Assembly (NCBI GenBank): GCA_016707685.1
Contig: JADJHE010000003.1
Location: forward strand, 124,001-188,000
Origin: Bacteroidota bacterium
GTDB lineage: Bacteria; Bacteroidota; Bacteroidia; 2-12-FULL-35-15
Length of the DNA: 64,000 bases
Reading direction: 5' to 3'
A program made the translations under genes and the position numbers. The notes under the pieces are model-generated. The model saw nothing but the letters and a program-made list of their open reading frames with translations, ran no database searches and was not told where the DNA came from. Positions 33,783 to 42,002 of the stretch are shown piece by piece; position 1 is the first letter of the stretch, and the number at the start of each line of letters is the position of its first letter.

Positions 33783-34538
33783 ATGGAAAATTCACGAAGA
33801 GATTTTTTTAAGAAAGCGGCAGCACTTACAATGGGTGTCATTGCAACTTCTACTGTTGTAAAGTCTGCAAGTGCAGCTACTGAATTTTTAGAAAAGGAAA
33901 TTTTACCAGTTGATGGTGGCAAATTTACATTGCCTGCTTTGCCTTATGCATATGATGCTTTGGAGCCACACATCGATAAATTGACAATGGAAATTCATCA
34001 TAGCAAACATCACCAGGCTTATGTGAATAATCTAAATAAAGCTTTGGAAACAGTTGATGGAAATGTATTGGGAAGTCCGCAAACATTAGAAAATATATTT
34101 AGCAAAATGTTATTGATGCCAGCAGCGGTTCGTAACAATGCTGGCGGACATTATAATCATAGTTTATTTTGGATGTTGATGAGTCCAAAAGGTGGAGGAG
34201 AACCAAAAGGCAAATTAGCAGAGGCAATCAAAGCACAATTTGGTTCTTTTGATGAATTCAAAAAACAGTTTGCGGATGCAGGAATGAAGCGTTTTGGCTC
34301 GGGTTGGGCATGGTTGGTAAAAACCAAAGAAGGCAAATTGGTAATTAGCTCAACTGCAAATCAAGATAATCCATTGATGGTATTGCCAGATGTGGAAGTA
34401 AAAGGAGCGCCTGTATTGGCTTTGGATGTATGGGAACATGCCTACTATTTAAAGAATCAAAATAAACGTGCCGATTACATTACTTCTTGGTGGAATGTGG
34501 TGAATTGGGAATTGGCAGAAGGTTTGTATAATTCGTAA
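33783..34538 (+). CDS. sodA: Fe/Mn superoxide dismutase with Tat signal
   Basis: Converts superoxide to peroxide and oxygen. The 251 residues begin with a twin-arginine signal (NSRRDFFKKAAALTMG, hydrophobic stretch, SASA cleavage region), so the enzyme is predicted to be exported folded to the periplasm, unlike the usual cytosolic form. The mature part shows LPALPYAYDALEPHIDKL, EIHHSKHHQAYV (metal His and Tyr), AGGHYNHSLFW (second His) and LDVWEHAYYLK (Asp and His). All four metal ligands are present. Fe or Mn use cannot be told from this alone. Followed by a terminator. Confidence 0.93.
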   Translation: MENSRRDFFKKAAALTMGVIATSTVVKSASAATEFLEKEILPVDGGKFTLPALPYAYDALEPHIDKLTMEIHHSKHHQAYVNNLNKALETVDGNVLGSPQTLENIFSKMLLMPAAVRNNAGGHYNHSLFWMLMSPKGGGEPKGKLAEAIKAQFGSFDEFKKQFADAGMKRFGSGWAWLVKTKEGKLVISSTANQDNPLMVLPDVEVKGAPVLALDVWEHAYYLKNQNKRADYITSWWNVVNWELAEGLYNS

Positions 34539-34555
34539 ATTATTTAATATCAAAT

Positions 34556-34589
34556 AAAAATGCCCGAACAATTTGTTCGGGCATTTTTT
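34556..34589. terminator. Bidirectional terminator between sod and PfkB kinase
   Basis: A 10-bp stem, tgcccgaaca (34561-34570) with tgttcgggca (34574-34583), plus flanking A- and T-runs. It lies between convergent genes and works in both directions. Confidence 0.92.
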
Positions 34590-34608
34590 GTTGGTGCTAA
34601 GTAAAAAT

Positions 34609-35532
34609 TTATACCAAAGCAATATCAAACTGAACCAAGTCAACAAACTCTTGTACACGAGCATCTACTTGTTCTTGTGTTAAGCTTACTAAATTTTCGG
34701 TTCCAAATTTTTCAACGCAGAACGATGCTGTGGCTGATCCAAAAATAATAGCACGTTTCATGTTATCGAAAGAAATATCTTTTGTTTCAGCTAAGTAACC
34801 AATGAATCCTCCAGCAAAGCTGTCGCCAGCACCAGTTGGGTCAAATACGTCTTCTAATGGTAATGCAGGCGCAAAAAACACTTGTTCTTTATTGAACAAC
34901 AATGCACCGTGTTCTCCTTTTTTAATAATCAAATATTTTGGTCCCATCTCTAGGATTTTTTGTGCTGCTTTAACCAATGAATATTCACCAGATAATTGAC
35001 GTGCTTCAGAATCATTGATTGTTAAAACATCAATCATTGTTAATGTTTCTTTTAAATCATTCATTGCAATGTCCATCCAAAAGTTCATGGTGTCGAGTAC
35101 AATTAACTTTGGACGTTTTTTTAACTGACCAATAACTTGTTGTTGAACTTTAGGAACTAAGTTCCCTAACATTAAAAATTCGCAATCTTGGTAAGCTTCC
35201 GGTACAACAGGATTGAATGTTTCCAATACGTTTAATTCTGTTGTGATGGTATCACGTGTGTTCATATCGTTGTGATATTTACCAGCCCAAAAGAATGTTT
35301 TTTGATCTTTTAAGATTTGTAATCCATCCGTATTAACATTATGCTTGTTTAGCATAGCAACGTGTTCAGAAGGGAAATCACCACCTACGACCGAAATCAA
35401 ATTGATGTTTTTTGTGTAATACGATGCTGCTAACGAAATGTATGTGGCAGCACCACCTAAAATTTTATCGGTTTTTCCGAAAGGCGTTTCAATGGCATCA
35501 AATGCAACGGTACCTACAACTAATAAGCTCAT
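34609..35532 (-). CDS. PfkB family carbohydrate kinase
   Basis: Ribokinase-like sugar or nucleoside kinase, 307 residues. Signatures are GGAATYISLAASYYT near the N-terminus (substrate pocket), LTINDSEARQL in the middle and the C-terminal DPTGAGDSFAGGFIGYL, with the catalytic Asp of the anion hole. The start ATG at 35532 (MSLLVVGTVAFD) is preferred over an upstream ATG at 35571, which adds a cationic extension outside the fold and covers the candidate promoter. Substrate is unknown. It runs convergently to sod. Confidence 0.88.
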   Translation of the reverse strand: MSLLVVGTVAFDAIETPFGKTDKILGGAATYISLAASYYTKNINLISVVGGDFPSEHVAMLNKHNVNTDGLQILKDQKTFFWAGKYHNDMNTRDTITTELNVLETFNPVVPEAYQDCEFLMLGNLVPKVQQQVIGQLKKRPKLIVLDTMNFWMDIAMNDLKETLTMIDVLTINDSEARQLSGEYSLVKAAQKILEMGPKYLIIKKGEHGALLFNKEQVFFAPALPLEDVFDPTGAGDSFAGGFIGYLAETKDISFDNMKRAIIFGSATASFCVEKFGTENLVSLTQEQVDARVQEFVDLVQFDIALV

Positions 35533-35557
35533 AATCTGTTTTTTAAAAAATTTTTCA

Positions 35558-35565
35558 CAAATATA
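35558..35565 (-). promoter_or_regulatory. -7 element upstream of the PfkB gene
   Basis: TATATTTG on the - strand, 25 nt before the chosen start at 35532. This position is inside the longer alternative frame and so supports the shorter start. Confidence 0.5.
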
Positions 35566-35646
35566 TTGCATATTTCAGAAGAACGTGCTAATATTGCACT
35601 CCTTTTTTACGGCAAATGCCAAAAAAATGGGATAACCAGAATAAAT

Positions 35647-35720
35647 TCCTTCTTAGCTCAGCTGGTTAGAGCACATGACTGTTAATCATGGGGTCCCTGG
35701 TTCGAGCCCAGGAGAGGGAG
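35647..35720 (+). tRNA. tRNA-Asn (GTT)
   Basis: A full cloverleaf can be drawn. The acceptor stem is tccttct with agaggga (one T-G wobble), discriminator G. The D arm is agctcagctggttagagc. The anticodon stem catga/tcatg has the loop ctGTTaa (GTT, Asn). The T arm is cctgg-ttcgagc-ccagg. The 3' CCA is not encoded. A terminator hairpin follows 2 nt after it. Confidence 0.97.
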
Positions 35721-35722
35721 CT

Positions 35723-35750
35723 AAAAGCAAAACGAAAGTTTTGCTTTTTT
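35723..35750 (+). terminator. Terminator of tRNA-Asn
   Basis: An 11-bp stem, aaaagcaaaac with gttttgctttt, closed by a GAAA tetraloop and followed by a T-rich run. It lies immediately after the tRNA. Confidence 0.85.
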
Positions 35751-35784
35751 TGTTTTTATGCAATTCATTTTACATACATTAATT

Positions 35785-35816
35785 AAAAGCCACGAATAGT
35801 GGCTTTTTGTTTTTTT
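35785..35816 (+). terminator. Second terminator downstream of tRNA-Asn
   Basis: A 9-bp stem, aaaagccac with gtggctttt and a 5-nt loop, followed by tgtttttt. It backs up the first hairpin and insulates the kup gene downstream. Confidence 0.8.
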
Positions 35817-35962
35817 AGTACAATCATGATGTTTTGAAATTTATAAACTATTCAAATACACTTTATTCACTTCTGTATGCCAAGCACAATTATTTGTCGA
35901 AATTTTAAGGCTTGTGTGCTTTTTTATTTTGTAGTTTTGCTCGCTTTTTTATTCCACCTAAC

Positions 35963-37918
35963 ATGAGTACCAACGGACATCACAATGCACATAAGCTCTC
36001 GGCAGCTGGTTTATTAGTAACGCTTGGAATCATCTTTGGTGATATTGGAACTTCTCCACTTTATGTGTTGAAAGCAATAGTTGGTGATGCTCCTATCGAT
36101 TCATCAGTTGTGATGGGAGGGATTTCATGTATCTTTTGGACACTTACATTACAAACCACATTTAAATACGTTATGCTTACCCTTCGTGCTGATAACAAAG
36201 GTGAGGGGGGGATTTTTTCACTTTATACTTTAGTTAAAAAGACCAAAGTAAAATGGTTATTATTTCCTGCAATTATTGGTGGGAGTGCAATTTTAGCTGA
36301 AGGAATTATTACTCCTCCTATTTCGGTTTCATCTGCAATTGAAGGATTAAGAATGGTTGATTCGTTGAAACATTTACATACAGTTCCAATTGTTATAGTA
36401 ATCATTGTCTTGCTTTTTGCAATCCAACAGTTTGGAACAAAATCAATTGGTAAATTTTTTGGACCAGTAATGATGCTTTGGTTTTTGATGTTGGGAATTT
36501 TAGGCTTTTCTCAATTGTCAGAAAATTGGTCAGTTCTAAAAGCATTAAATCCAATGTATGGTTATGACTTGTTAGTAAAGCACCCAGGTGGATTTTGGTT
36601 GTTAGGTGCAGTATTCCTTTGTACAACAGGTGCTGAAGCATTGTATTCAGACTTAGGACATTGTGGAAGAGAGAACATTCGTATTAGTTGGATTTTTGTA
36701 AAATTAACCTTGATTTTAAACTATTTTGGTCAAGGTGCTTGGTTAATAGCGCATGAAGGACAAAAATTAGATGGCGCAAGTCCTTTTTATACAATCATGC
36801 CAGAATGGTTCTTGCCAGTGGGCATTGGATTAGCAACCGTTGCTACAATTGTTGCTAGTCAAGCATTGATTAGTGGTTCTTTCACCTTAATAAATGAAGC
36901 GATTCGTTTGAATTTTTGGCCGAAAGCAAAAATTAAATATCCAAGTGAGTTAAAGGGACAATTGTATATTCCATCAATTAACTGGTTGTTATGTGTTGGT
37001 TGTATCATTGTTGTTTTGTATTTCGAAGAGTCATCTAAAATGGAAGCAGCGTATGGCTTAACAATTATCTTAGGGATGTTAATGTCGTCTCGTTTATTAA
37101 CATATTTTATGAAAATAAAACGTATTTGGGCTCCATTCATTTGGTCATTTGTGGTGTTATACTTGTTTATCGAAATAGCATTCTTGATTGCTCAGATGGA
37201 AAAATTTACAAAGGGAGGTTGGATTAGTTTAATGATTGCAGCTGTATTAACTTCCGTAATGCTAATATGGTATTATGCGCGTAAAATCCGTAACCGATAT
37301 GTGGAGTTTGTAAAACTTACAGATTATTTACCTGTGTTAGAAGATTTGAGTCGTGATTTAAGTGTGCCAAAATATGCAACCCATTTGGTGTATTTAACAA
37401 GTGCAAATAACCGTGAGGAGATTGAATCAAAGATTATTTATTCGATTATGCAAAAACAACCCAAGCGTGCAGATATATATTGGTTTGTACACGTAGATGT
37501 TGTAGATGAGCCTTATCGTATGGAATACAAAGTGTGTGAATTTATTCACGATGATGTTATTCGTATCGATTTTAAACTTGGTTTCCGTGTGGCACCACGT
37601 ATCAATTTAATGTTCCGTAAAGTGGTGGAAGATTTAGTGAAAAATAAAGAGGTAGATATTACAAGTCGCTATAAATCGTTGAACAAAAACAATATCATTG
37701 GCGATTTTAGATTCATTGTTATTGAGAAATTTTTATCGTATGAAAATGAATTGCCAATTATAGAAAAATTGATTTTGGATATTCATGCTTTCTTAAAACA
37801 TTTAAGTTTGTCGGAAGCTAAAGCGTTTGGTTTGGATACAAGTTCGGTTACAACTGAGATGGTTCCATTGATTTTGGCTCCACCTAAGGAGTTGCAAATG
37901 AAACGAATTGTAGATTAA
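35963..37918 (+). CDS. kup: KUP/HAK/KT family potassium transporter
   Basis: High-affinity K+ uptake, probably K+/H+ symport, in the inner membrane. The 651 residues begin with LGIIFGDIGTSPLYVLKAIV (the family signature with the Gly-Asp pair), then NKGEGGIFSLYTL (about 86-98), and about twelve helices up to residue 430. The hydrophilic C-terminal domain follows (about 440-651). Start is set at 35963 (MSTNGHHN); the upstream TTG at 35912 adds an unlikely Phe/Cys-rich extension. The 3' end overlaps the convergent gene by 4 nt with no terminator visible between them. Confidence 0.95.
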   Translation: MSTNGHHNAHKLSAAGLLVTLGIIFGDIGTSPLYVLKAIVGDAPIDSSVVMGGISCIFWTLTLQTTFKYVMLTLRADNKGEGGIFSLYTLVKKTKVKWLLFPAIIGGSAILAEGIITPPISVSSAIEGLRMVDSLKHLHTVPIVIVIIVLLFAIQQFGTKSIGKFFGPVMMLWFLMLGILGFSQLSENWSVLKALNPMYGYDLLVKHPGGFWLLGAVFLCTTGAEALYSDLGHCGRENIRISWIFVKLTLILNYFGQGAWLIAHEGQKLDGASPFYTIMPEWFLPVGIGLATVATIVASQALISGSFTLINEAIRLNFWPKAKIKYPSELKGQLYIPSINWLLCVGCIIVVLYFEESSKMEAAYGLTIILGMLMSSRLLTYFMKIKRIWAPFIWSFVVLYLFIEIAFLIAQMEKFTKGGWISLMIAAVLTSVMLIWYYARKIRNRYVEFVKLTDYLPVLEDLSRDLSVPKYATHLVYLTSANNREEIESKIIYSIMQKQPKRADIYWFVHVDVVDEPYRMEYKVCEFIHDDVIRIDFKLGFRVAPRINLMFRKVVEDLVKNKEVDITSRYKSLNKNNIIGDFRFIVIEKFLSYENELPIIEKLILDIHAFLKHLSLSEAKAFGLDTSSVTTEMVPLILAPPKELQMKRIVD

Positions 37919-39480
37919 TGCATATGTGCGTTTGAAACTTCAAACGTATGTTGCTTTAAGAATTTTTCTTGTTTAATATCTATAAAGCTTCTGTTTTCAA
38001 TTTTGCTTTCTAGCCAGGATATTAAGTCAAACAGACTTAATGCATTTTTTTCAATTTTACTTTCCGTTGCCTTTTCAATGTTTGTTTTGAGTGCAATAAA
38101 TCCATCAATTAGCTCTTGTGGATTTTTCCGTGGCTTATCAAACTCTTTTAAAAATGTTAAAATGTGTTTTTCAAATGCATGAAGTTTGTTTCTTCTTAAT
38201 AGTAAACGATACGTTGTTTTAACACGGTAGTCTAGTAGTTCGCTATTGCCTAACTCAAAATGTATAATCAAACTTAAGATATGTGCAAAGCAATACAAAT
38301 CACTTCTAAAGTTGCTTTCTTGTTCGTTTAATAGGCGATTAATGTGTTGGTTTGCCAATTTAAATTCTCCTAATCCTATGTAGATATAAGCAAGTGCATA
38401 ATTTTGTAAGAGTTTTTCGCGTTGAATTACTTTTGTGGGCGCAATGTTTTCGTAAAGCGTTTCTAGTTTTTTTGCAATGGTTAGCGCTTTCTCAAATTCT
38501 CCCATAGGAATGTATACAAACAGTTTCAAGTTCTCTGTAAGTATTTCATAGTATTTGTTGGTATGTCCAAAATCTTTAACAAAAGCATCCATTTTTGCAA
38601 TTGTAGCAAACAATTCGTTATAGCGCATTAGGCCTAATTCGTTTACAGCTTTATTTCGTAAAGTGCCGATGTATGCAAATGGTTTAACATCTACCATGTG
38701 CATATTCTCTTCAAACAATTCTACATTTTCTTGCAATAATTTTTCGGCACTTAAGCCTTCGCTTTGCGTAAATAAAAAATTAGCTTGCATTAAATTCTTA
38801 TAAAATTGAGCACTGAAGGTATTAAAGAAAGCGTCCTTTTGCTCTAAAGATTCATTGGCTATTTTTTGAAACTCAAGTACATCTTCATCGTTACGAGTAA
38901 GTCCTGTAAAAAGTGCTTTTGCTCTTAACTTTTGGTACAGGTATTTGTACCCGATAATTTTTTTCTTTTTATCAATACTATCATAAAGTTCGTCAAAATA
39001 TTTATTTACGAGTTCTAGGTAGTTTGTGGGAGTAGCTTCTTCCACTAAAAGCACAATTTCCCAATCGATAATTTCCTCCATAAATTCATAGAGTTCATAT
39101 TTTTGAGCGATAGCTTTTGCTTTAATGAGTTGCTTTTTGGCAATAGAAGGAAGGTTTTTATTGTGAAGAATTTCTATCTGATTTAGATTGCTTCGTAAAT
39201 CACTTTTTACATTTGAATGATAAAGCTCTAAGCTTTTCAGGATAAATTTAAAAAGGTAATTTTTAGTAACAGCAAAATTGGTTAGAATAGGATCATTCTT
39301 GAATTTTTTTAGAATATCCTTCTCACTGTACTCGGATTGTTTGTCAAGTGCATCAAAAATTTTGATGTATTTATTTTGTCCACCTACCGCATGAATCCCC
39401 GCCTGCTTTTTTTATATACCCTTTTCGGGTGCAGATAGTGATTTAATGAGCAAAAACAAACCATTGTTTGGACTTGACAT
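37915..39480 (-). pseudogene. Unrecognised helical protein, frame interrupted near its N-terminus
   Basis: I do not recognise a named domain; the product is almost wholly alpha-helical and TPR-like (QKYELYEFMEEIIDW, FANQHINRLL-type helices), with no signal peptide. The same frame continues above the ATG at 39081 to 39411 with clear coding character (GQNKYIKIFDALDKQSEYSE and on). It is then stopped by TAA 39412-39414. Beyond that it reads SPNNGLFLLIKSLSAPEKG from an ATG at 39478-39480, 27 nt from a perfect -7 element. The full protein would be about 521 residues. The stop sits by an A-run (ataaaaaaagc) and a G-run, so two compensating one-base errors would restore a GYIKKAGG reading; true inactivation is also possible. 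Confidence 0.65.
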
Positions 39481-39507
39481 TGAACTTATTTTTAGTTTAG
39501 AGAGTCA

Positions 39508-39537
39508 CAAATATAGCATACTTCAAATAAAAACAAA
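39508..39537 (-). promoter_or_regulatory. Promoter of the unrecognised helical protein gene
   Basis: On the - strand TTTG (39534-39537) is followed after 18 nt by TATATTTG (39508-39515), about 27 nt before ATG 39480. It supports the upstream start rather than the one at 39081. Confidence 0.6.
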
Positions 39538-39727
39538 ATTTTAGCTAATTATCTGTAATTCAAATACTTTTTGGGTGTTTTGGGTGTCTCGAAACCTTAA
39601 TCATTTTTTTGAAAATTCTTGCCTATTTTTTCTAAAAAAGCCTATTGACGTGGCTTATTCGATGGTTCATTTGTGCTTGAAAATCATATACCGAATCTCC
39701 GAAATCTTATTTTTCGAAAATTTTGAA

Positions 39728-39758
39728 TTTGTTTTCGTGATTTTTGAGCTCATATTTG
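39728..39758 (+). promoter_or_regulatory. Candidate promoter of an orphan transcript
   Basis: TTTG (39728-39731), a 19-nt spacer and CATATTTG (39751-39758, seven of eight matches to TAnnTTTG). No gene starts close downstream; a terminator lies about 110 nt on. Confidence 0.45.
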
Positions 39759-39764
39759 CCATGC

Positions 39765-39907
39765 AGTTTACTACTACAAGTAGGATTTCAATATCCAAAG
39801 TAAATTGTAAAAACTTGGTGTTGTGAAGGAGTAGCACAACAGTGTTTCATGTTTAGTTTTATCCAAAAGGTCCCGAAGTTTTTATCAAGTTCTTCGGGAT
39901 TTTTATT
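39765..39907 (+). ncRNA. Candidate small RNA (about 140 nt) or leader with attenuator
   Basis: Between a promoter-like site ending at 39758 and a terminator hairpin ending near 39907 lies a stretch without a convincing gene. The same strand carries the purF-like gene from 40003, so the transcript could be a free small RNA or an upstream leader ending in an attenuator. The gap 39481-40002 otherwise holds only AT-rich DNA. No known RNA family is recognised. Confidence 0.3.
39871..39907 (+). terminator. Orphan terminator upstream of the purF-like gene
   Basis: The stem tcccgaag (39871-39878) with cttcggga (39892-39899) encloses a 13-nt loop and is followed by tttttattt. No gene end lies directly upstream on the + strand. 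Confidence 0.8.
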
Positions 39908-40002
39908 TGGTCTTCGTTAAAGCCTTTTCCGTCTAAATTATCTTTACAGGCTATTAATATTAATCGTAAATTCGTTGCTCAAAATTTTAAGCCCCTTTTT
40001 CT

Positions 40003-41904
40003 ATGAGCGATGCAATAAAGCACGAATGTGGTATAGCAATGGTCCGATTGCTAAAACCACTTGACTATTACATCAAAAAATACGGTACAGCTCTGTATGG
40101 AGTTAATAAAATGTATTTGCTTATGGAAAAGCAACACAATCGTGGGCAAGACGGAGCAGGTGTAGCAAATATAAAATTCGATGTTGCTCCTGGAACACGA
40201 TATATTAGCAGAAATAGAGCAGTTGGAAGTGGTGCAATCAAGGAAATATTCGGGAAAATCAACTCAAAATTCGAGGATTTACACAAAAAGAATTCAGATA
40301 AATTAAAAGATGCCGCTTGGCTAAAAAAGAATGTAGCCTATACGGGCGAATTGTTTTTAGGTCATTTGCGTTACGGCACCTATGGTGGAAATTCTATTGA
40401 GAATTGCCATCCCTTTTTGCGTCAAAACAACTGGATGACAAGAAATTTAGTTGTTGCCGGAAACTTTAACTTAACCAATGTTGATGAACTTTTTGATCAA
40501 TTAGTAGAATTGGGTCAGCATCCAAAAGAAAAGGCAGATACAGTTACAGTAATGGAAAAAATTGGTCATTTTTTGGATGAAGAAAATGAGCGTTTATTCC
40601 AACAATTTAAAAAAGAAGGACATGGTAACGAAGAGATTTCACATCTTATTGCTAAGCACATTGATGTTCCTCGTATATTAAAAGCAGCAAGCAAAAAGTG
40701 GGATGGTGGTTATGCAATGGCAGGCTTGTTTGGTCATGGCGATGCATTTGTATTACGCGATCCTAGTGGAATTCGTCCAACCTATTATTATTCAGATGAG
40801 GAAGTGGTGGTTGTTACATCTGAGCGTCCTGTTATTCAAACAGCATTTAATGTTCCATTAGAAAAAGTAAAAGAATTAACTCCTGGTCATGCTTTAGTCA
40901 TTAAAAAAGACGGAACATTTGGAGAACATGAAATTCTAACTCCATTAAAAAAGACTCCTTGTTCATTCGAACGCATTTATTTTTCGAGAGGAAGTGATGC
41001 TGATATTTATCGTGAACGTCAAAAACTAGGAAGCCAGTTAACACCAGCAGTTTTACGTTCGGTAGATTATGATTTAAAAAACACTGTTTTTTCCTATATT
41101 CCGAATACAGCAGAAGTTGCATTTGGAGGATTGATTGAAGGATTACATCATTATAACAATACAGTAAAACGCCATAAAATTTTACAAATGGGAAGTAAAG
41201 TAAGTGATCCCGAATTGAGTGAGATTTTATCGGTACATCCACGAATTGAAAAAATTGCAATTAAAGATGCAAAACTTAGAACCTTTATTACGCAGGATGC
41301 ACAGCGCGATGACATGGTTGCTCACGTTTATGATACTACGTATGGTGTTGTAAAAGCAGGAGAAGATAATTTGGTGGTATTGGACGATTCAATTGTGCGT
41401 GGTACAACATTAAAACAAAGTATTTTAAAAATACTTGATCGATTAGGACCTAAAAAAATTGTAATTGTATCATCAGCTCCACAAATTCGTTACCCCGATT
41501 GTTACGGAATTGACATGGCTAAACTAGGCGATTTTATTGCTTTTCAGGCTGCGGTTCAATTGCTGAAAGATAATTTCAAGGAGAATCTATTGGATGAGCT
41601 TTATGAAAAAGCAAAAGCACAAGTAGGATTACCCAAGGAAGAAATGGTAAATGTGGTGAAAGAAATTTATGAGCCATTTACTGCTGAACAAATTTCTGCG
41701 AAAATCTCAGAATTACTTCGTCCAGAAGGTGTAAATGCGGAAGTGGAAATAATCTATCAAACAATCGAAGGATTGCACAATGCTTGTCCAGATAACCAAG
41801 GAGATTGGTATTTTACAGGTAATTATCCAACAGCAGGTGGAAATAAAGTCGTTAATAAATCGTTCATCAATTACATGGAAGGTAAAAACGTACGAGCATA
41901 TTAA
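40003..41904 (+). CDS. PurF-like amidophosphoribosyltransferase family protein, long form
   Basis: Class II glutamine amidotransferase fused to a phosphoribosyltransferase domain, 633 residues (enteric PurF is about 505). The N-terminal Cys lies in KHECGIAMV (residue 9), with QHNRGQDGAGVAN and HLRYGTYGGNSIENCHPF downstream. The PRPP-binding motif VVLDDSIVRGTTLKQS is near residues 457-472. PurF makes phosphoribosylamine, the first step of purine synthesis. Bacteroidota often carry this longer homolog beside a standard PurF, so its exact role is open. No other pur gene is adjacent. Confidence 0.85.
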   Translation: MSDAIKHECGIAMVRLLKPLDYYIKKYGTALYGVNKMYLLMEKQHNRGQDGAGVANIKFDVAPGTRYISRNRAVGSGAIKEIFGKINSKFEDLHKKNSDKLKDAAWLKKNVAYTGELFLGHLRYGTYGGNSIENCHPFLRQNNWMTRNLVVAGNFNLTNVDELFDQLVELGQHPKEKADTVTVMEKIGHFLDEENERLFQQFKKEGHGNEEISHLIAKHIDVPRILKAASKKWDGGYAMAGLFGHGDAFVLRDPSGIRPTYYYSDEEVVVVTSERPVIQTAFNVPLEKVKELTPGHALVIKKDGTFGEHEILTPLKKTPCSFERIYFSRGSDADIYRERQKLGSQLTPAVLRSVDYDLKNTVFSYIPNTAEVAFGGLIEGLHHYNNTVKRHKILQMGSKVSDPELSEILSVHPRIEKIAIKDAKLRTFITQDAQRDDMVAHVYDTTYGVVKAGEDNLVVLDDSIVRGTTLKQSILKILDRLGPKKIVIVSSAPQIRYPDCYGIDMAKLGDFIAFQAAVQLLKDNFKENLLDELYEKAKAQVGLPKEEMVNVVKEIYEPFTAEQISAKISELLRPEGVNAEVEIIYQTIEGLHNACPDNQGDWYFTGNYPTAGGNKVVNKSFINYMEGKNVRAY

Positions 41905-41923
41905 GAGAAGGCAAAAACAGTTT

Positions 41924-41954
41924 AAAATCCCAAGAGTAATCTTGGGATTTTTTG
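41924..41954 (+). terminator. Terminator after the PurF-like gene
   Basis: An 11-bp stem, aaaatcccaag with cttgggatttt, a 6-nt loop and a T-run. The TTTG at the end of its T-run also fits as the -33 element of the next gene. Confidence 0.9.
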
Positions 41955-41982
41955 TTTAAGTATTATTTTTTTATTATATTCG
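41951..41982 (+). promoter_or_regulatory. Promoter of the lysyl-oxidase-like gene
   Basis: TTTG (41951-41954), a 20-nt spacer and TATATTCG (41975-41982, one mismatch to TAnnTTTG), 20 nt before the ATG at 42003. The -33 element overlaps the terminator tail of the preceding gene. Confidence 0.5.
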
Positions 41983-42002
41983 TTATACCTAAACAAAAAC
42001 GA

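Noticed and set aside
35723..35816. Second tRNA or structured RNA after tRNA-Asn
   Set aside because: The two hairpins fit simple terminators with T-runs and no cloverleaf can be drawn.
39575..39826. 83-aa open frame on the + strand before the purF-like gene
   Set aside because: Phe/Leu-rich reading of AT-rich DNA without signal peptide logic or ribosome site; overlaps the candidate promoter of the orphan transcript.
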